This document shows positions 12,701 through 20,200 of a stretch of 64,000 nt of DNA, piece by piece. How positions within the stretch are numbered: position 1 is the stretch's first letter; every line of letters starts with the position of its first letter. Both the position numbers and the translations under genes were made by a program. The notes under the pieces were generated by a model. That model was not told where the DNA came from. It searched no databases and worked only from the letters and a program-made list of their open reading frames with translations. Where the stretch lies: contig CAIMWS010000539.1 in the NCBI GenBank assembly GCA_903845125.1, forward strand, positions 1 through 64,000, given 5' to 3'. Origin of the DNA: an uncultured Verrucomicrobiota bacterium (lineage in GTDB: Bacteria; Verrucomicrobiota; Verrucomicrobiia; Limisphaerales; UBA1319).

Positions 12701-14196
12701 CCCTGGTGCGCCCCCGGCTGCGCCTGGAAGCGGTCGGCGGATTGGTGCGGTCGGCGATGCTCGAAAATGAACGCCATGCGTGGGCTTGTATCAGTGTGCG
12801 CGAGGCCGCCGACGCCGGAGCCCGCCACCAGGTGCTGGTGAAGGAATGGCTGGCCGACGACGGGGCCGGGGCCGGGGCTTTGGTTCAGCATCAAGGCGGG
12901 CAGCGCTGGCGCCACCGCTTGACCGAGGTCCAGGCCGGTTCCGGGGCGGCCTCCATCTTTCGCCCGCGCGGCACCTATGTGGTCGCGGGGGGACTGGGCC
13001 CGATCGGGGAACAGCTTTGCGGCGAGTTGGCCCGGCGTTATGGCGCGCGGCTGGTTCTCCTTTCCCAAGGCGGTTTGGATGAGCAAAGGCGGGAAAAGTG
13101 CCGCCAGCTGGAAGCCTGGGGGGCCAGCGTATCCTACTACCAGGTTGATATCGCCGACCGGGCCGCCCTGGAGGCGATCTGGAAAAAAGTGAAGGCGGAG
13201 GTGGGCGCCATCCATGGGGTGATCCACCTGGCGCGCAGGGTCGAAGATGGGCTGCTGCTGGCGAAGTCCTGGGCGGCCTTCGAGCGGGTCATCCGTGCCA
13301 AAGTGGACGGCACACTGAATCTCGACGAGCTTTCAGCGGCCGAGCCGCTGGACTTCTTTTTCCTGTTTTCCTCGATGGCGGCTTTCGGCATCCGCGGATC
13401 CGCGGATTATGGCTATTCAGCGGCCTTTCAAAACGCCTTTGCCGGCCACCGGGCGCAACGGGTGGCGGCGGGTGAGAGGTTCGGGAAAACCCTGGCTTGC
13501 GGCTGGGGTTCCTGGGTCATCGACAAATATCCCTCTGAGGAACGCAATGCCCGGCTGCGGGAGGCCGGGTTCAGCTTGATCACGATGGAACAAGCGTTTC
13601 CCTGGATTGAAAGCCGCGGTTGGCAGAACGATCCCTTCCTGGGCCTGATGCTGGTCCACGACCGGGCTGGCGCACGCACGACTTTGGGCCTGGGTGGCCA
13701 GCCAGGCCCGGCCCATTCCGTCTTGCAGGAGGTCGAGGAGCGGATTCAGGAATGGGAGCGGCGTCAGCAGGCGGGTGAGAAAATCACCACGGCTGAAGTC
13801 GGCGGCGTGCTCCGATCGGACCACGTGGTACACCTCAGCGCCGCGTTAGTCGATCGCTTGCATGCCGTTTTGACCAGCTCGGGCAATGGCAATGGAAGCC
13901 ATCGCGAAGTTTTGGTGGTGGAGGAGACGGAGACTGCCCAGGATATGCTCCCGATCATCAAACGCTGCCTGGCTGACCTGCTGGACCTCAACGAGGTGGA
14001 GGATGGCAAGTCGTTCCACGAATACGGAATGAATTCGATTGCCGGGGTGCGCCTGGCCATGCTCCTGGAAAAGAAACTCAAACTCCCAGTGCTGCCGCAG
14101 TGGCTGATGGAATTCCCCACGGCGCGCACGCTGGCCACGCACCTGGCCGGGGTGAGGCAAACCGGGGGCGAAATAAATGTGGGAGGTGCCGCTTGA
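412..14196 (+). CDS. Hybrid NRPS/trans-AT PKS: A(Ser)-PCP-Ox-Ox-KS0-ACP-KS-DH-KR-ACP-KS-KR-ACP
   Basis: A protein of 4594 residues. Domains in order (approximate residues): adenylation 25-520; PCP with Ser600; two SagB-like oxidase domains 675-865 and 905-1125; KS 1158-1588 with Cys1330 but Ala1465 in place of the first catalytic His; ACP with Ser1792; KS 1874-2303 (Cys2040); DH 2484-2770 (His2516, Asp2684); KR 2945-3130 (Tyr3093); ACP Ser3247; KS 3334-3769 (Cys3511); KR 4187-4423 (Tyr4333); ACP Ser4542. No AT domain is present; each KS is followed by the conserved flanking segment ending in a PxYPFAREKYW-like motif, as is usual in trans-AT synthases. The start at 412 overlaps the upstream stop (ATGA) and has a GGGGAG ribosome binding site. 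The protein ends with a KR-ACP that probably hands over to the KS0-DH of the next protein. It probably installs an oxazole from serine and then extends it. Confidence 0.96.
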   Translation: MTGKRESQNRETPGGGMGDPSLAGLHYLFEQAVEQRREAPAVRFGGEVLSYGELNRRANRCAHYLRDLGVGPDVLVGVLMERSLELVVGLLAILKAGGAYLPLAPDYPAERLEFILKDAGITLVLTHSAWARALAGLAVTTVSLDEERELFSGLPEGNPVAASGPRDLAYVIYTSGSTGLPKGCLIEHASICNRLLWMRDHYGISGADRILQKTAYTFDVSVWEFFLPLISGASLILAKPGGHKDNRYLKELIQAESITVCHFVPSMLRFFLRQEGVAQCASLRHVFASGEALSYRLMKQCLERLPARLHNLYGPTEAAVDVTYWECADRPDQKVPIGSPIARTVIRILDQDLRPVPAGESGELFIGGIGVSRGYLNRPELTRERFLKDPLASEASARLYRSGDQARLLPDGQVEYLGRLDFQVKLRGFRIELSEIEEALRGHPAVEEAAVLVREENSDDPKLVAYLVCRQQSLSVKEARDFLKRKLPEYMVPNQFVVLAALPVNGHGKLDRAALPWPLAEDPAAPLKSGAAEPAVEPPARGAVDQAARNKGGDRHAAEKVFTQLADAEIVADLRGLFQRALGAGSIPETGDLFDLGATSFTMVQAVDYIQAQYGVVVPLDVFLDSPTVQAIAAYVQRSTGQPAAGVPQGAVADGGCGALQCHEPAPLSTISLAAAGFKDEAYIQGATVRRFSGQPVPGEALGRLLTLVGCNARRSGPQYLYSSAGGLRAVQTCLFIRENGVEGMPEGYYYYHPEEHRLYALEPGPRMGVSVFAPGDREAFSKAGFVLFLIAQMDAIQSMYGNASPVLAVVEAGYMAQALMEHQVSFGLGLRPVGRMAFEAIRGGFQLEPAHQFIHCLLGGTDAGQNQESESGGAVDWAGRNAPEAGAFTQFLQAEGMGDGLPTPEQKEELHRQKLHLRRFPPGTKSIALKAWEADAGYYRLRSAKRVYRDAPVAFERFSRFMALLAADWRRGLARYLYPSVAGPHALKVFAYIKTGGVEGIPGGLYRYDGSRHQLERVAPALSTDLKSCYTPFNRKHYQSAKFCLFLVGPTASLKPLGGGDSTYYSLLESGYIGQLLLDRQAEFAMGVCPIGGMRYEKIREDFQLDPEDVFLHSFVGGEVALECPIPWDPLTIGPDAPPREGSFAAGEWPRPAAPVREAIAVVGISGRYPGAEDGPALARNLKAGRSSFKELRFDPSGTYRTGQEANGQLPALRHWGGFLEDVDCFDCGLFQITPAEARTMDPQERLLLEAAWACLENSGYTGAELNRTAGRVGVFVGAMWDDYQHFRPAGWPPVQPGEAVSAHHSSIANRVSFFFNFKGPSVAVNTSCSSALTALHFGCQSLATGECKAALVGGVNLMAHPYHQWVLTAAGLLSADEECHPFGVQANGWVAGEGVGVVLLKPLSDAVRDGDAIRGVIRGTTISHSGRTGRYGLPGAQRQAESMREALEKAGLSASDISYIEAAAPGAGMADAAEAAAIKEVFGAGGAHQSTIHVGSIKANLGHLESASAMSQLAKVLLQFQHREIFPTLQFQPVNPLVQWQDTGLKIPGAVVPWTVNEEGGPVPRRALINAFGATGSGGHLVVEEYQAPEPPDCPAETLIVLSAATQGQLAASARRLCDFLAQPDSATARMADIGYTLRVGREPMRMRLALVVHSRKELREGLEAFLAGAPAWPGVCSGEACGNPGGTILAPNVQPLEVAAKWVAGAGTLGPGKADPSQRRIPLPGYPFARERHWMGAPTAAGGGQPEAAPAALRPGIETYLKELFSQVTEIPRDRIETQARFDAYGMTSLMVRRLNGLLEQDFGKLSAALLFERQTIGDLADYFLTQHARTVKSLFPETAAPCPLPVGKPEMRRETVPAGPPALNQRERQEIAIVGVSGKYPKAANVSAFWENLRNGIDCISEIPAERWDDARLQAEAGRHSRWGGFIDGVDEFDPLFFRISPREAQEMDPQERLFLQAVWHVFEDAGYAPSALSHQTRSRMGVFVGVMYGEYQMHSGWHGKEGDGLVVSALYGSIANRVSYVLDFHGPSMAVDTLCSSSLTALHLAVQSLRAGECEAAVVGGVNVSIHPNKYLLHARLAMSSSDGRCRSFGSGGDGFVPGEGVGAILIKPLADAVRDGDQVYGVIKATVINQDGKTHGFTVPNPNAQAAMVSEAIRKAGVDPRRISYVEAHGTGTALGDPIEITGLTKAFREFTADKQFCAIGSVKSNIGHLESAAGMAGLTKILLQMRHRKLVPSLHSRDLNPEIDFKETPFFVPQSLADWEPPRVEKEGAVQSGLRLACISSFGAGGSNAHVILEEFASGDPAAEADGVGGRQLIVLSARDQDRLREVVAQLHEFIRSNPEYRLADLAATLQVGRETMEERLAFAVSSRAELAVRLQGILDGREDRSIHRGSAEQRQASLRWLMEDEDLQAAVGSWIDKGKYDQLLKAWAAGVSVDWRGLPGDRPRRRMSLPGYPFAREKYWVPQRPAGLASPSPQAFWLHPLLHRNTSDLWEQRFSSTFDGREFFLDEHRWRGERVLPAAACLELVHAAVGWAAGGQAGQIQLRNIVWAQPFVVSPPGRAIHAGLQPEGQGGLRFEIHAEGPASSRLVISQGQASFGNSGQPPELDLKGLRDRLPPADLSPAQCYEAFRAFGLEHGPAFQCLREIRRDAEVVLAKMVLPPLVAATRAAYVMHPILLDGLFQATLALGEAGLPGHAALPYALDELVCYHPCAEEMWACVRRSVPNGSKLDLDLCDGSGKVCVRIQGFSTRTCEPAPAPRAALYRPVRLEKAHAKNGSEPSWSRYFVVTCGLDAEATAGLAAGLSGTAHVVLDPGTGDCAARYEAAATQLFELTQRILAGKMAGGVLVQLLLPSGAEAVVYRGLNGLLQSAHQENPDFIGQTIELDAGQGAAEVVRIVVENRLHPEDAQIACAVGRRSVVSWERISAAEPPLRIPWKKQGVYWITGGAGGLGLLFAREIAAQTESCVLVLTGRSVLAAEKMEALRALERPGVVVQYRTADVTVATQVQALVQDIVREHGSLDGILHAAGLVRDNFILKKTAGEFGSVLAPKVRGTICLDEATREIALDFLVLFSSTGGAMGNAGQADYAAANGFLDAFAERRNTLVRAGQRQGHTLAVNWPLWQDGGMKVAAGMLKMLTAQSGMEPLESASGLRAFAEAFHSGWSQVMVLPAHREALAVPPCAPSCQGAPPPAPAARAGLDAAGPLPEKALRFFRTLLADTILCPVERIQVDESFDAYGIDSVMVMQMTNELEKSFGSLSKTLFFEHQTIRSLAGYFLEHRREALLQLFDEKPTTAVAPPAPKVPWRLGLATSLPAGMPGGQPSAPAEALDIAVIGLAGRYPQARDLEAFWENLRQGRDSITEIPPDRRDAKRFLDPIWDSPGTHFGKRGGFIDEVDAFDPLFFNIAPRDARHIDPQERLFLETAWAALEDAGYRPREAKGGPGPRLPAQVGVYAGVMYSEYQLFAHEQTLGGEPTVAGNIYASIANRVSYFLDLHGPSITIDTMCSSSLAGLHLACQDLKHKLTDMALAGGVNVTIHPNKYLLLSEGHFISGQGRCASFGAGGDGYVPGEGVGVVVLKRLAEAIRDGDRIYGVIKGTAINHGGKTHGFTVPNPDAQHAVIAGALEVAGIDASRVTYVEAHSTGTPLGDPIEIAGLARVFKASREPGARCHLGSVKSNIGHCEAAAGIAGLTKVLLQMKHSQLVPSLHSQVLNPHLNLEATPFTVNQTLRDWERRIVDGRHLPHVAGVSGFGAGGSNAHIVVEEFIESPRPGSGGAEPQAPCVIILSARNEKRLLERVGQLHRFLEGHPAPSLADLAYTLQVGRQAMEERLGFIASSIGNVSELLEKVLKGKPTAGIRRGRVLDGAVDTLRVLAEDDDLDLGAAVARWISKGKLEKVIDLWVSGMDIDWTLLYGPVRPRRISLPTYPFARDRYWLPGNGPGLAAATSGNNHGAAAEAPAPEIDEWLVVKEEWVAEPWPEPMDWPSRWRAQAGRRITLLAADDAEVKALMSAVRQGEQDAGLAVGMRLESVLLDDLDTWQLDPPPEVILLVAPVAGSPEDDQRHVAALFRLSQKLMCEAWDAPIRIFHLHETSLVRPRLRLEAVGGLVRSAMLENERHAWACISVREAADAGARHQVLVKEWLADDGAGAGALVQHQGGQRWRHRLTEVQAGSGAASIFRPRGTYVVAGGLGPIGEQLCGELARRYGARLVLLSQGGLDEQRREKCRQLEAWGASVSYYQVDIADRAALEAIWKKVKAEVGAIHGVIHLARRVEDGLLLAKSWAAFERVIRAKVDGTLNLDELSAAEPLDFFFLFSSMAAFGIRGSADYGYSAAFQNAFAGHRAQRVAAGERFGKTLACGWGSWVIDKYPSEERNARLREAGFSLITMEQAFPWIESRGWQNDPFLGLMLVHDRAGARTTLGLGGQPGPAHSVLQEVEERIQEWERRQQAGEKITTAEVGGVLRSDHVVHLSAALVDRLHAVLTSSGNGNGSHREVLVVEETETAQDMLPIIKRCLADLLDLNEVEDGKSFHEYGMNSIAGVRLAMLLEKKLKLPVLPQWLMEFPTARTLATHLAGVRQTGGEINVGGAA
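3883..5910 (+). other. Module M1: non-elongating KS0-ACP
   Basis: The KS has the acylation site TSC1330SS and the second His (NLGH, His1505). The usual EAHGTGT is EAAAPGAG, so the first catalytic His is replaced by Ala1465. That His is needed for decarboxylative condensation, so the KS probably only transfers the oxazolyl chain to the following ACP (Ser1792, YGMTSLM) without adding two carbons. No reductive domain follows. Confidence 0.85.
6028..10290 (+). other. Module M2: KS-DH-KR-ACP (enoyl-forming)
   Basis: The KS has the full triad: Cys2040 in DTLCSSS, EAHGTGT, and KSNIGH. The DH has the HxxxGxxxxP motif from His2516 and the DGLFQ motif at Asp2684. The KR has GGAGGLG for NADPH, the catalytic Tyr3093 in DYAAAN with its Asn, and an Asp in the LVRD loop that fits a B-type KR. 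ACP Ser3247 is in YGIDSVM. The predicted product is an alpha,beta-olefin. Confidence 0.9.
10411..14150 (+). other. Module M3: KS-KR-ACP, first half of a split bimodule
   Basis: The KS is intact (Cys3511 in DTMCSSS, EAHSTGT, KSNIGH). The KR has GGLGPIG and Tyr4333 in DYGYSAAFQNAF, where Ala replaces the usual Asn four residues after the Tyr. Between KR and ACP is a helical segment (about 13725-13890) with the pattern WExRxxxGE. The ACP carries Ser4542 in YGMNSIAG and ends the protein. The next protein opens with KS0-DH, so M3 plus M4 look like the split dehydrating bimodule known from trans-AT synthases. Confidence 0.85.
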
Positions 14197-14249
14197 TGAG
14201 CGGCATGGGAAAATGGTCATCCACTGAGAAATATGCCGAACCGGGCTGA
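14196..14249 (+). other. Gene junction with a short bridging ORF
   Basis: The 36-base gap between the second and third genes (14197-14232) has only a weak GAG-type ribosome binding site. A 17-codon ORF starts on the upstream stop (TGATG, ATG at 14196) and ends at 14249, just past the downstream ATG at 14233. It may couple translation of the two genes. It could also be chance, and I see no reason to call it a gene. Confidence 0.3.
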
Positions 14250-17200
14250 AAAACGGACCCAGATCGAGGCCCTCTTGCGTGACGCGGAACGGTCGAAGCC
14301 GGCCGTTGCGCCTCCGCCGCCTTCGGTGGTGCCCGCATCCCGTCCGTTGGGGCCGGTGCCCATGGCCATCGTCGGCCTGGCCGGGAAGTATCCCGGGGCG
14401 GAGACGATCGATGATTTCTGGGCCAACTTGATCGGCCGCCGGAATTGCATCCAGGAGATGCGGGGGGAGCGGGCGGAAGAATTCGCCAGGCTGGGTGGCG
14501 GACGCAACGGGCAGGGAGATCTCCGCATCAAGCATTTCGGGTTGCTGCAGGAGATTCACCGGTTCGACGCTCCCTTCTTCAACATCTCCCGCCGCGAGGC
14601 GGAGGTCATGGATCCGCACATGCGCCTGTTGCTCGAAACGGTGTGGACCTGCATCGAGAATGCCGGCTACCGCCCCCGTTCGCTGGATCCCCAGACCGGC
14701 GTGTTCACCGCGTTTTACAATTATGAGTTCGCGGACCTGCTGCGGGAGCTGGAAGTGGAGGCGGCGAGCGAAGCGTATCTTGCCGCGGGCACGACCGGGG
14801 CGATTTTCGCCAACCGCATCTCGTTTCTGCTGGGATTGAACGGGCCCAGTGAGGTTTACAATACCGCCTGTTCCACGGCCTTGGTGGCCCTGCACCGCAG
14901 CATCCAGGCGATTTGCGCCGGGGATTGCCGCCAGGCGATTATCGCGGGAGTGAGCCTGCTGCTCACCCCGGGCCGGGTGGTGGCGTTGTCGGGGATGGGC
15001 ATTTTGAATACCACTGGCGTCTGCAATCCCTACTCCCATCCCGCCCATGGGGAAGTCATTGGGGAAGGGGTGGGGGCGATCCTGATCAAACCGCTTGCCC
15101 AGGCGGTCGCCGACCGGGACTATATTTACGCGGTGGTCCGGGGAACCGATGTCAATCATCCTGGCGACCGATCCGGACGCCTGACCCTGCCTTCGGCGGA
15201 CGCCCTGGCTGATTTGCTGGCGGCAACCTACCGCAAGCTCGGGATCCGGCTCGGGAACCTCCGGTATGTGGAGGGGCATGGCGCGGGGGCGGAGGCGGAT
15301 GTCATTGAGTTGCGCGCCCTGCAGCGCTTCCTGGAAAAGGCCGGGTTCCAGGGGGGCAAAGTGCCGGTCGGTTCGGTGAAAGGGAATATCGGGTTTGGCG
15401 AGGCTTCGGGAGGAATGGCGCAACTGGCCAAGTGTGCGCTGGCGTTTCATCATGGCCAGCTGCCCGGGACCCTCCACTTCGAACAGGTCGATCCCGTTTT
15501 CGCCCTCAGCCATTCGTGGCTGGAAATCCAAACGGCCAATGCCACCCTGGAGCACGGTGGGGCCGAGGACTGCATGAGCATCCTGGCCTACGGCCTGGGG
15601 GGGAGCAATGCCCATGTGGTGGTGAGCGGTTATACGCCATTGCCGGCTGGATTGGATGCGCCCGCCCAGCCGTACCTGATGTTGTTTTCCGCGGGATCCG
15701 AGGGAGCCCTGGCCGAATACCTCCGCCAATTGGGGGAACATCTGCGGGTGGACACCAACTGGGCACGCTATCGTGCCATCTGCGGTTCAGATTCCGCCGC
15801 CTTGTGGTGCGTGGCGCGAACCCTGGCGGGGCGGGAAAGGCACGCGCCATGCCGGTTAGCCTTTCTGGTGGACACCGTGGCGGCGCTTCAGCAGTGCCTG
15901 GTTGATTATCTTGCGGGAACGCCCAACGAGCGGATCATTCGTTCCGGTGAGCCGGCCGCCGTGGCTGGCTGGGAGCCGGGCTGGGCGGCAGGGGTGCGCT
16001 GGGTGAATGGCGAAAATGCCGCCGCGGAGGATCATTTGGGCGGAGGCGCCCATCAAAAGCTGCCGCTGCCGGGAATTCCATTCTGCGGTGACGTATATCG
16101 TTTGCCGCTGAGCAGAAGGCGCGCCCAACCGGCCCGGCTGAATATTGAGGATCGATGGGTGGTCACGCAGGATGACCACGGGACCGCCGTGGAGCTGGAG
16201 CTGAGCCGGGAGGATTACTTCATCGCTCAACACCTGGTCGAGGGAGTGGCCATCATGCCCGCCGCCGGATATTTGGCCCTGCTCTTCCGGATTGCCCGGC
16301 AGGTCTTGCGCCAGGAATCCGGCACCATTGAGAATCTCGCCTGGATCCGGCCTTTGGAAATTCAAGGCGGCCCGGCCACCATGCGATTCGAGATGGCCGA
16401 ATCGGGCGCTTTCCGCATTTACCATAAGGAGTTGGACCGGCTTTGTTGCAAAGGCCGTTGGTTGCGCCCATCGGATACCCTGGCTGCCGGGTGCCATTCC
16501 CAAGTCCAAGCGGATCAGCTGGAGGGGAGGGTGCCGGTGGTGGATCAAGCGCTTTACTGGGCGATGGCGAACGCCCCGGAAACCCGGCAATTCCATGGGC
16601 CAGCGCTCAGGCGGCTGGCGGCCATTCACCAGGTGGGCGACCAACTGGTTGGGATTATGGATCCGCTGGACGGCGAAGCCTCGCTTCCGGAAATCGCCTT
16701 TATTGATTCCGCCTTGGGCACTTGCCGCGGATTTTCCCTTGCCGTTCCGGGCGGGGCGCAGGCGGTGGTGCCTTTCGCGGTGGAAAGGATTCATTGGTTG
16801 CGGCCGGTGGATGCTTCCCGGAAGGGCTATGCCGCAGTGAAGGAACGCCGGGATGCCCTCGGCCGTTACGATATTTCAATCGAAAACGGAGCCGGGGAGG
16901 TTTATGCCGTGCTGGAGGGGTATTATCCCAAACCGTTCACCCGGCTGGCCCCCACCGGGGGAACCGTCCAGGCCAGCGCAGTGGCTCCCGTTCCCCCGCC
17001 CAAAGCGGGCCAGCCGCTGAGGGATTGCCTGCTGTCGGAGTTCCGGCAGCGGATCGCGGCGTTTCTAAAATGCCAGGTTGCGGAAGTGCCGCTGGATGAA
17101 AGCCTCGCCCCGCTGGGGTTGGATTCGATTGGCATCAACACGCTCACGGATCAGATCAGCCAGCGCCTGGGTTTCGACCTGCCGGCGACGGTGTTTTTTG

Positions 17201-20200
17201 AATATGCCCACCTGCGGGACCTGGTGGAATACCTGGTCCGCGATTTCCCCGCTGAGCTGGAGGCCTTCGCCGCCCAAAGCGCCGGCACTTCCGGGATGGT
17301 TGGCACCGCCATGGTTCAACCGGCGGCGGCTCCCTTGCGGTTGCCCACGCCGACCGATCGGAGCCGGGTGGATGGGGTGGCCGATATCGCGGTGGTGGGA
17401 ATGGGCGGCCTTTTCCCGGGAGCCCGCAACGTCCACGAATTGTGGGAGAAAATAAGCAGCGGCCAGGATCTCATCATCGAAATGCCCGAACCCAGGCGCC
17501 AGTCTGTATACCGGGTATATGCGGACGCGCTGCGGGATCTAAAAGGGATTTACGGAGGCTTTGTTGAGGACGCGGATAAGTTCGACGCCGCTTTCTTCGG
17601 GTTCACCGAAGCGGAAGTCATGGCCATGGATCCGCAGCAGCGGCTTTTCCTGGAGGCGGCCTGGGCGGCCATCGAGGATGCCGGGTATTTCCCGCCCGCG
17701 CTTTCCGGGCGCAAAGTCGGGGTTTACGTTGGCGCAATTGTCAATGACTACAGCGCTTACCTGAACGATGTCGGGTATCCGGTGTCGATGTTCCACGAAG
17801 GGACGGGCAGCTCGCTGGCGGGAATTGCCAACCGGCTTTCCTATTTCCTTAACTGGACCGGCCCCAGCCAGGCGGTGGACACGGCCTGCTGCAGCTCGCT
17901 ATACGCCATCGATCGGGCGGTCAACGATCTGTTGAAGGGAGATTGTGAGGCGGCCCTGGCGGGCGGAGTCAGTTTTGTCTGCACCGCCGGCGGTTATGAA
18001 ATGTATGCGGCGATGGATTACCTGGCGAAAGACTGGCGCTGCAAGGCCTTCGCCGCGGGTGGCAATGGCTGGAGCAAGGCGGAGCTTTTTGGGGCGGTTT
18101 TCCTGAAGCGCCTGGAGGACGCGATCCGCGACCGGGATCCCATCTATGCGGTGATCAAAGCCACCGGCACGAACCATGGGGGAAAGGGCTATTTCTACAC
18201 GCAGCCCAATAGCGGGAGGCACGTGGAACTGATGCGCGAGGTTTACCGGAAGGCGCAGGTGGATCCGAGGTCCATCATTCATATTGAAGCGCATGGTTCC
18301 GGGACGGAAATGGGCGACGCCCTGGAGTTCAACAGCATTTCCAGGGCCTTGCGGGAGTTCGCCGCGGAGCAAGGCGTTGAACTGCCCGCCAATCGTTGCG
18401 GCCTCGGTTCGATCAAATCCAACTTTGGCCATGCCGAGGCTGGCGCGGGAATTGCCGGATTCATCAAAACGGTCCTGCTGCTGCACGAGCGCAGCCTGCC
18501 GCCGACTTTGCACATTGAAAACGTCAATCCACACCTCCGCTTAAGCCAGTCGCCCCTCTTCCTGGTCGATCAAGCCAGGACTTTTGCGGAACACGAGGGA
18601 GCCACGGCGGGGGAGCCCCACAGCGCGGGCGTGCATTCCTTCAATTTTTCCGGCGCAGCTGCCCATGCGCTGGTGGCGGAGTATCGGGCGGGAAGTGAGA
18701 ATGGAACCCTCGGTTTATCACGGTTTCCCGTATGCATTTCGGCCAAGACGCCGCGGGCCCTGGCTGCGTATTGCCGGGAGCTGGCGCAATTCCTGAAAAA
18801 GGCTCCGGCCGTCCCGGGGTGGTTTGATCGCGCGGTGTTCACCATCAATCGGACGAAATCGTTCTTCCCCTGCCGCCGCGGTTTCATCGTTTATTCGGCG
18901 GGGGATCTGATCGCACAATTGGAGGCGGAAGCGTCCTCCGGAAATAATCGCACCCTGCCCGCAGGTTCAAAACCAGCGCGCAGTGGCAAGGCGGATTATC
19001 CACCCCTGGGCGACGGGAATGTGGAATGGTTGGTGGAGCGCTGGCTCGGCGAAGCCGATTTCGATTGGTCCCTGGTGCTGAAACCGTTCTCCCTGGCCTG
19101 CCTGCATCTGCCCACTTATCCTTTTGAACATGACCGTTCCTACTTTCCTCAGGCGGCGGCCGGTGCGGTCCGGATCGCCGGGAGGCCCGAAGCGGTTGCT
19201 CCGATACCGTCCGCGGTTTCCCCGCCGGTACCGGTCCAGCGGGCAGAGCCCGTGCTTTCGGGCACGGTGGAGCAGCAGTTGGCCGGGATCCTGGGTGAAA
19301 TCCTGGCGGTTGCACCATCGGCGATCGATTTGGACCAGAGCGTCGGGGAATATGGCTTTGATTCGCTCAAGATTGTTGCTTTGTCCGCGGCGCTGAACAA
19401 ACACTTCGGCCTGCAAACGGTGCCGCCCGATTTGTTCGAGTTTTCCACCCCCCGCGAAATGGTGGCGCTGGTTTCTGCAGCGGACCAAACCCGGTCGAAA
19501 AACCTCGCTGCTCCAACGGGGCGGCCGGCTTCCGGCCGGGACGATATTGCGATCATCGGCATGAGCGGCCAGTTCCCCGGCGCCTCGGATCTCGAACAAT
19601 TTTGGCAAAACCTCGTGGCCGGCCGCGATTCGATCACCGAAATTCCCCCGGACCGCTGGGATTGGAAAAGCATTTTTGGGGATCCCCGCCGCGAGGATGG
19701 CAAGACCAATGTCCGGTGGGGAGGATTCATTGAGGATGTGCCGGTGTTCGATCCGTTGTTCTTCCACATTTCCCCGCTCGAGGCCCAAGCGATGGATCCC
19801 CAGCAGCGCCTGCTCATGATGTATGTGTGGCGGGCCATCGAGGATGCCGGCTATCGTCCGTCCAGCCTGGCAGGGAGCCATACCGGCCTGTTCATCGGGA
19901 CGGGCAGCACCGCCTACAGCGCCTGGGTGGCGGCGGGCGAGGCCGCCGGGGAGGGATACAGCTCCACCGGTTCGATCCCTTCCATGGGGCCGAACCGGAT
20001 GAGCCATTTCCTGGATTTGCACGGGCCGAGCGAGCCGGTGGAAACCTCGTGCTCCTCTTCGTTGGTGGCGATTCATCGCGCCGTCTCGGCCATCAAGGCT
20101 GGCGAATGCGACCTCGCGATTGCCGGCGGCATCAACACCATCATCACTCCCGATGACCACATCGGTTTCAGCAAGGCCGGGATGCTTTGCGAGGACGGGC

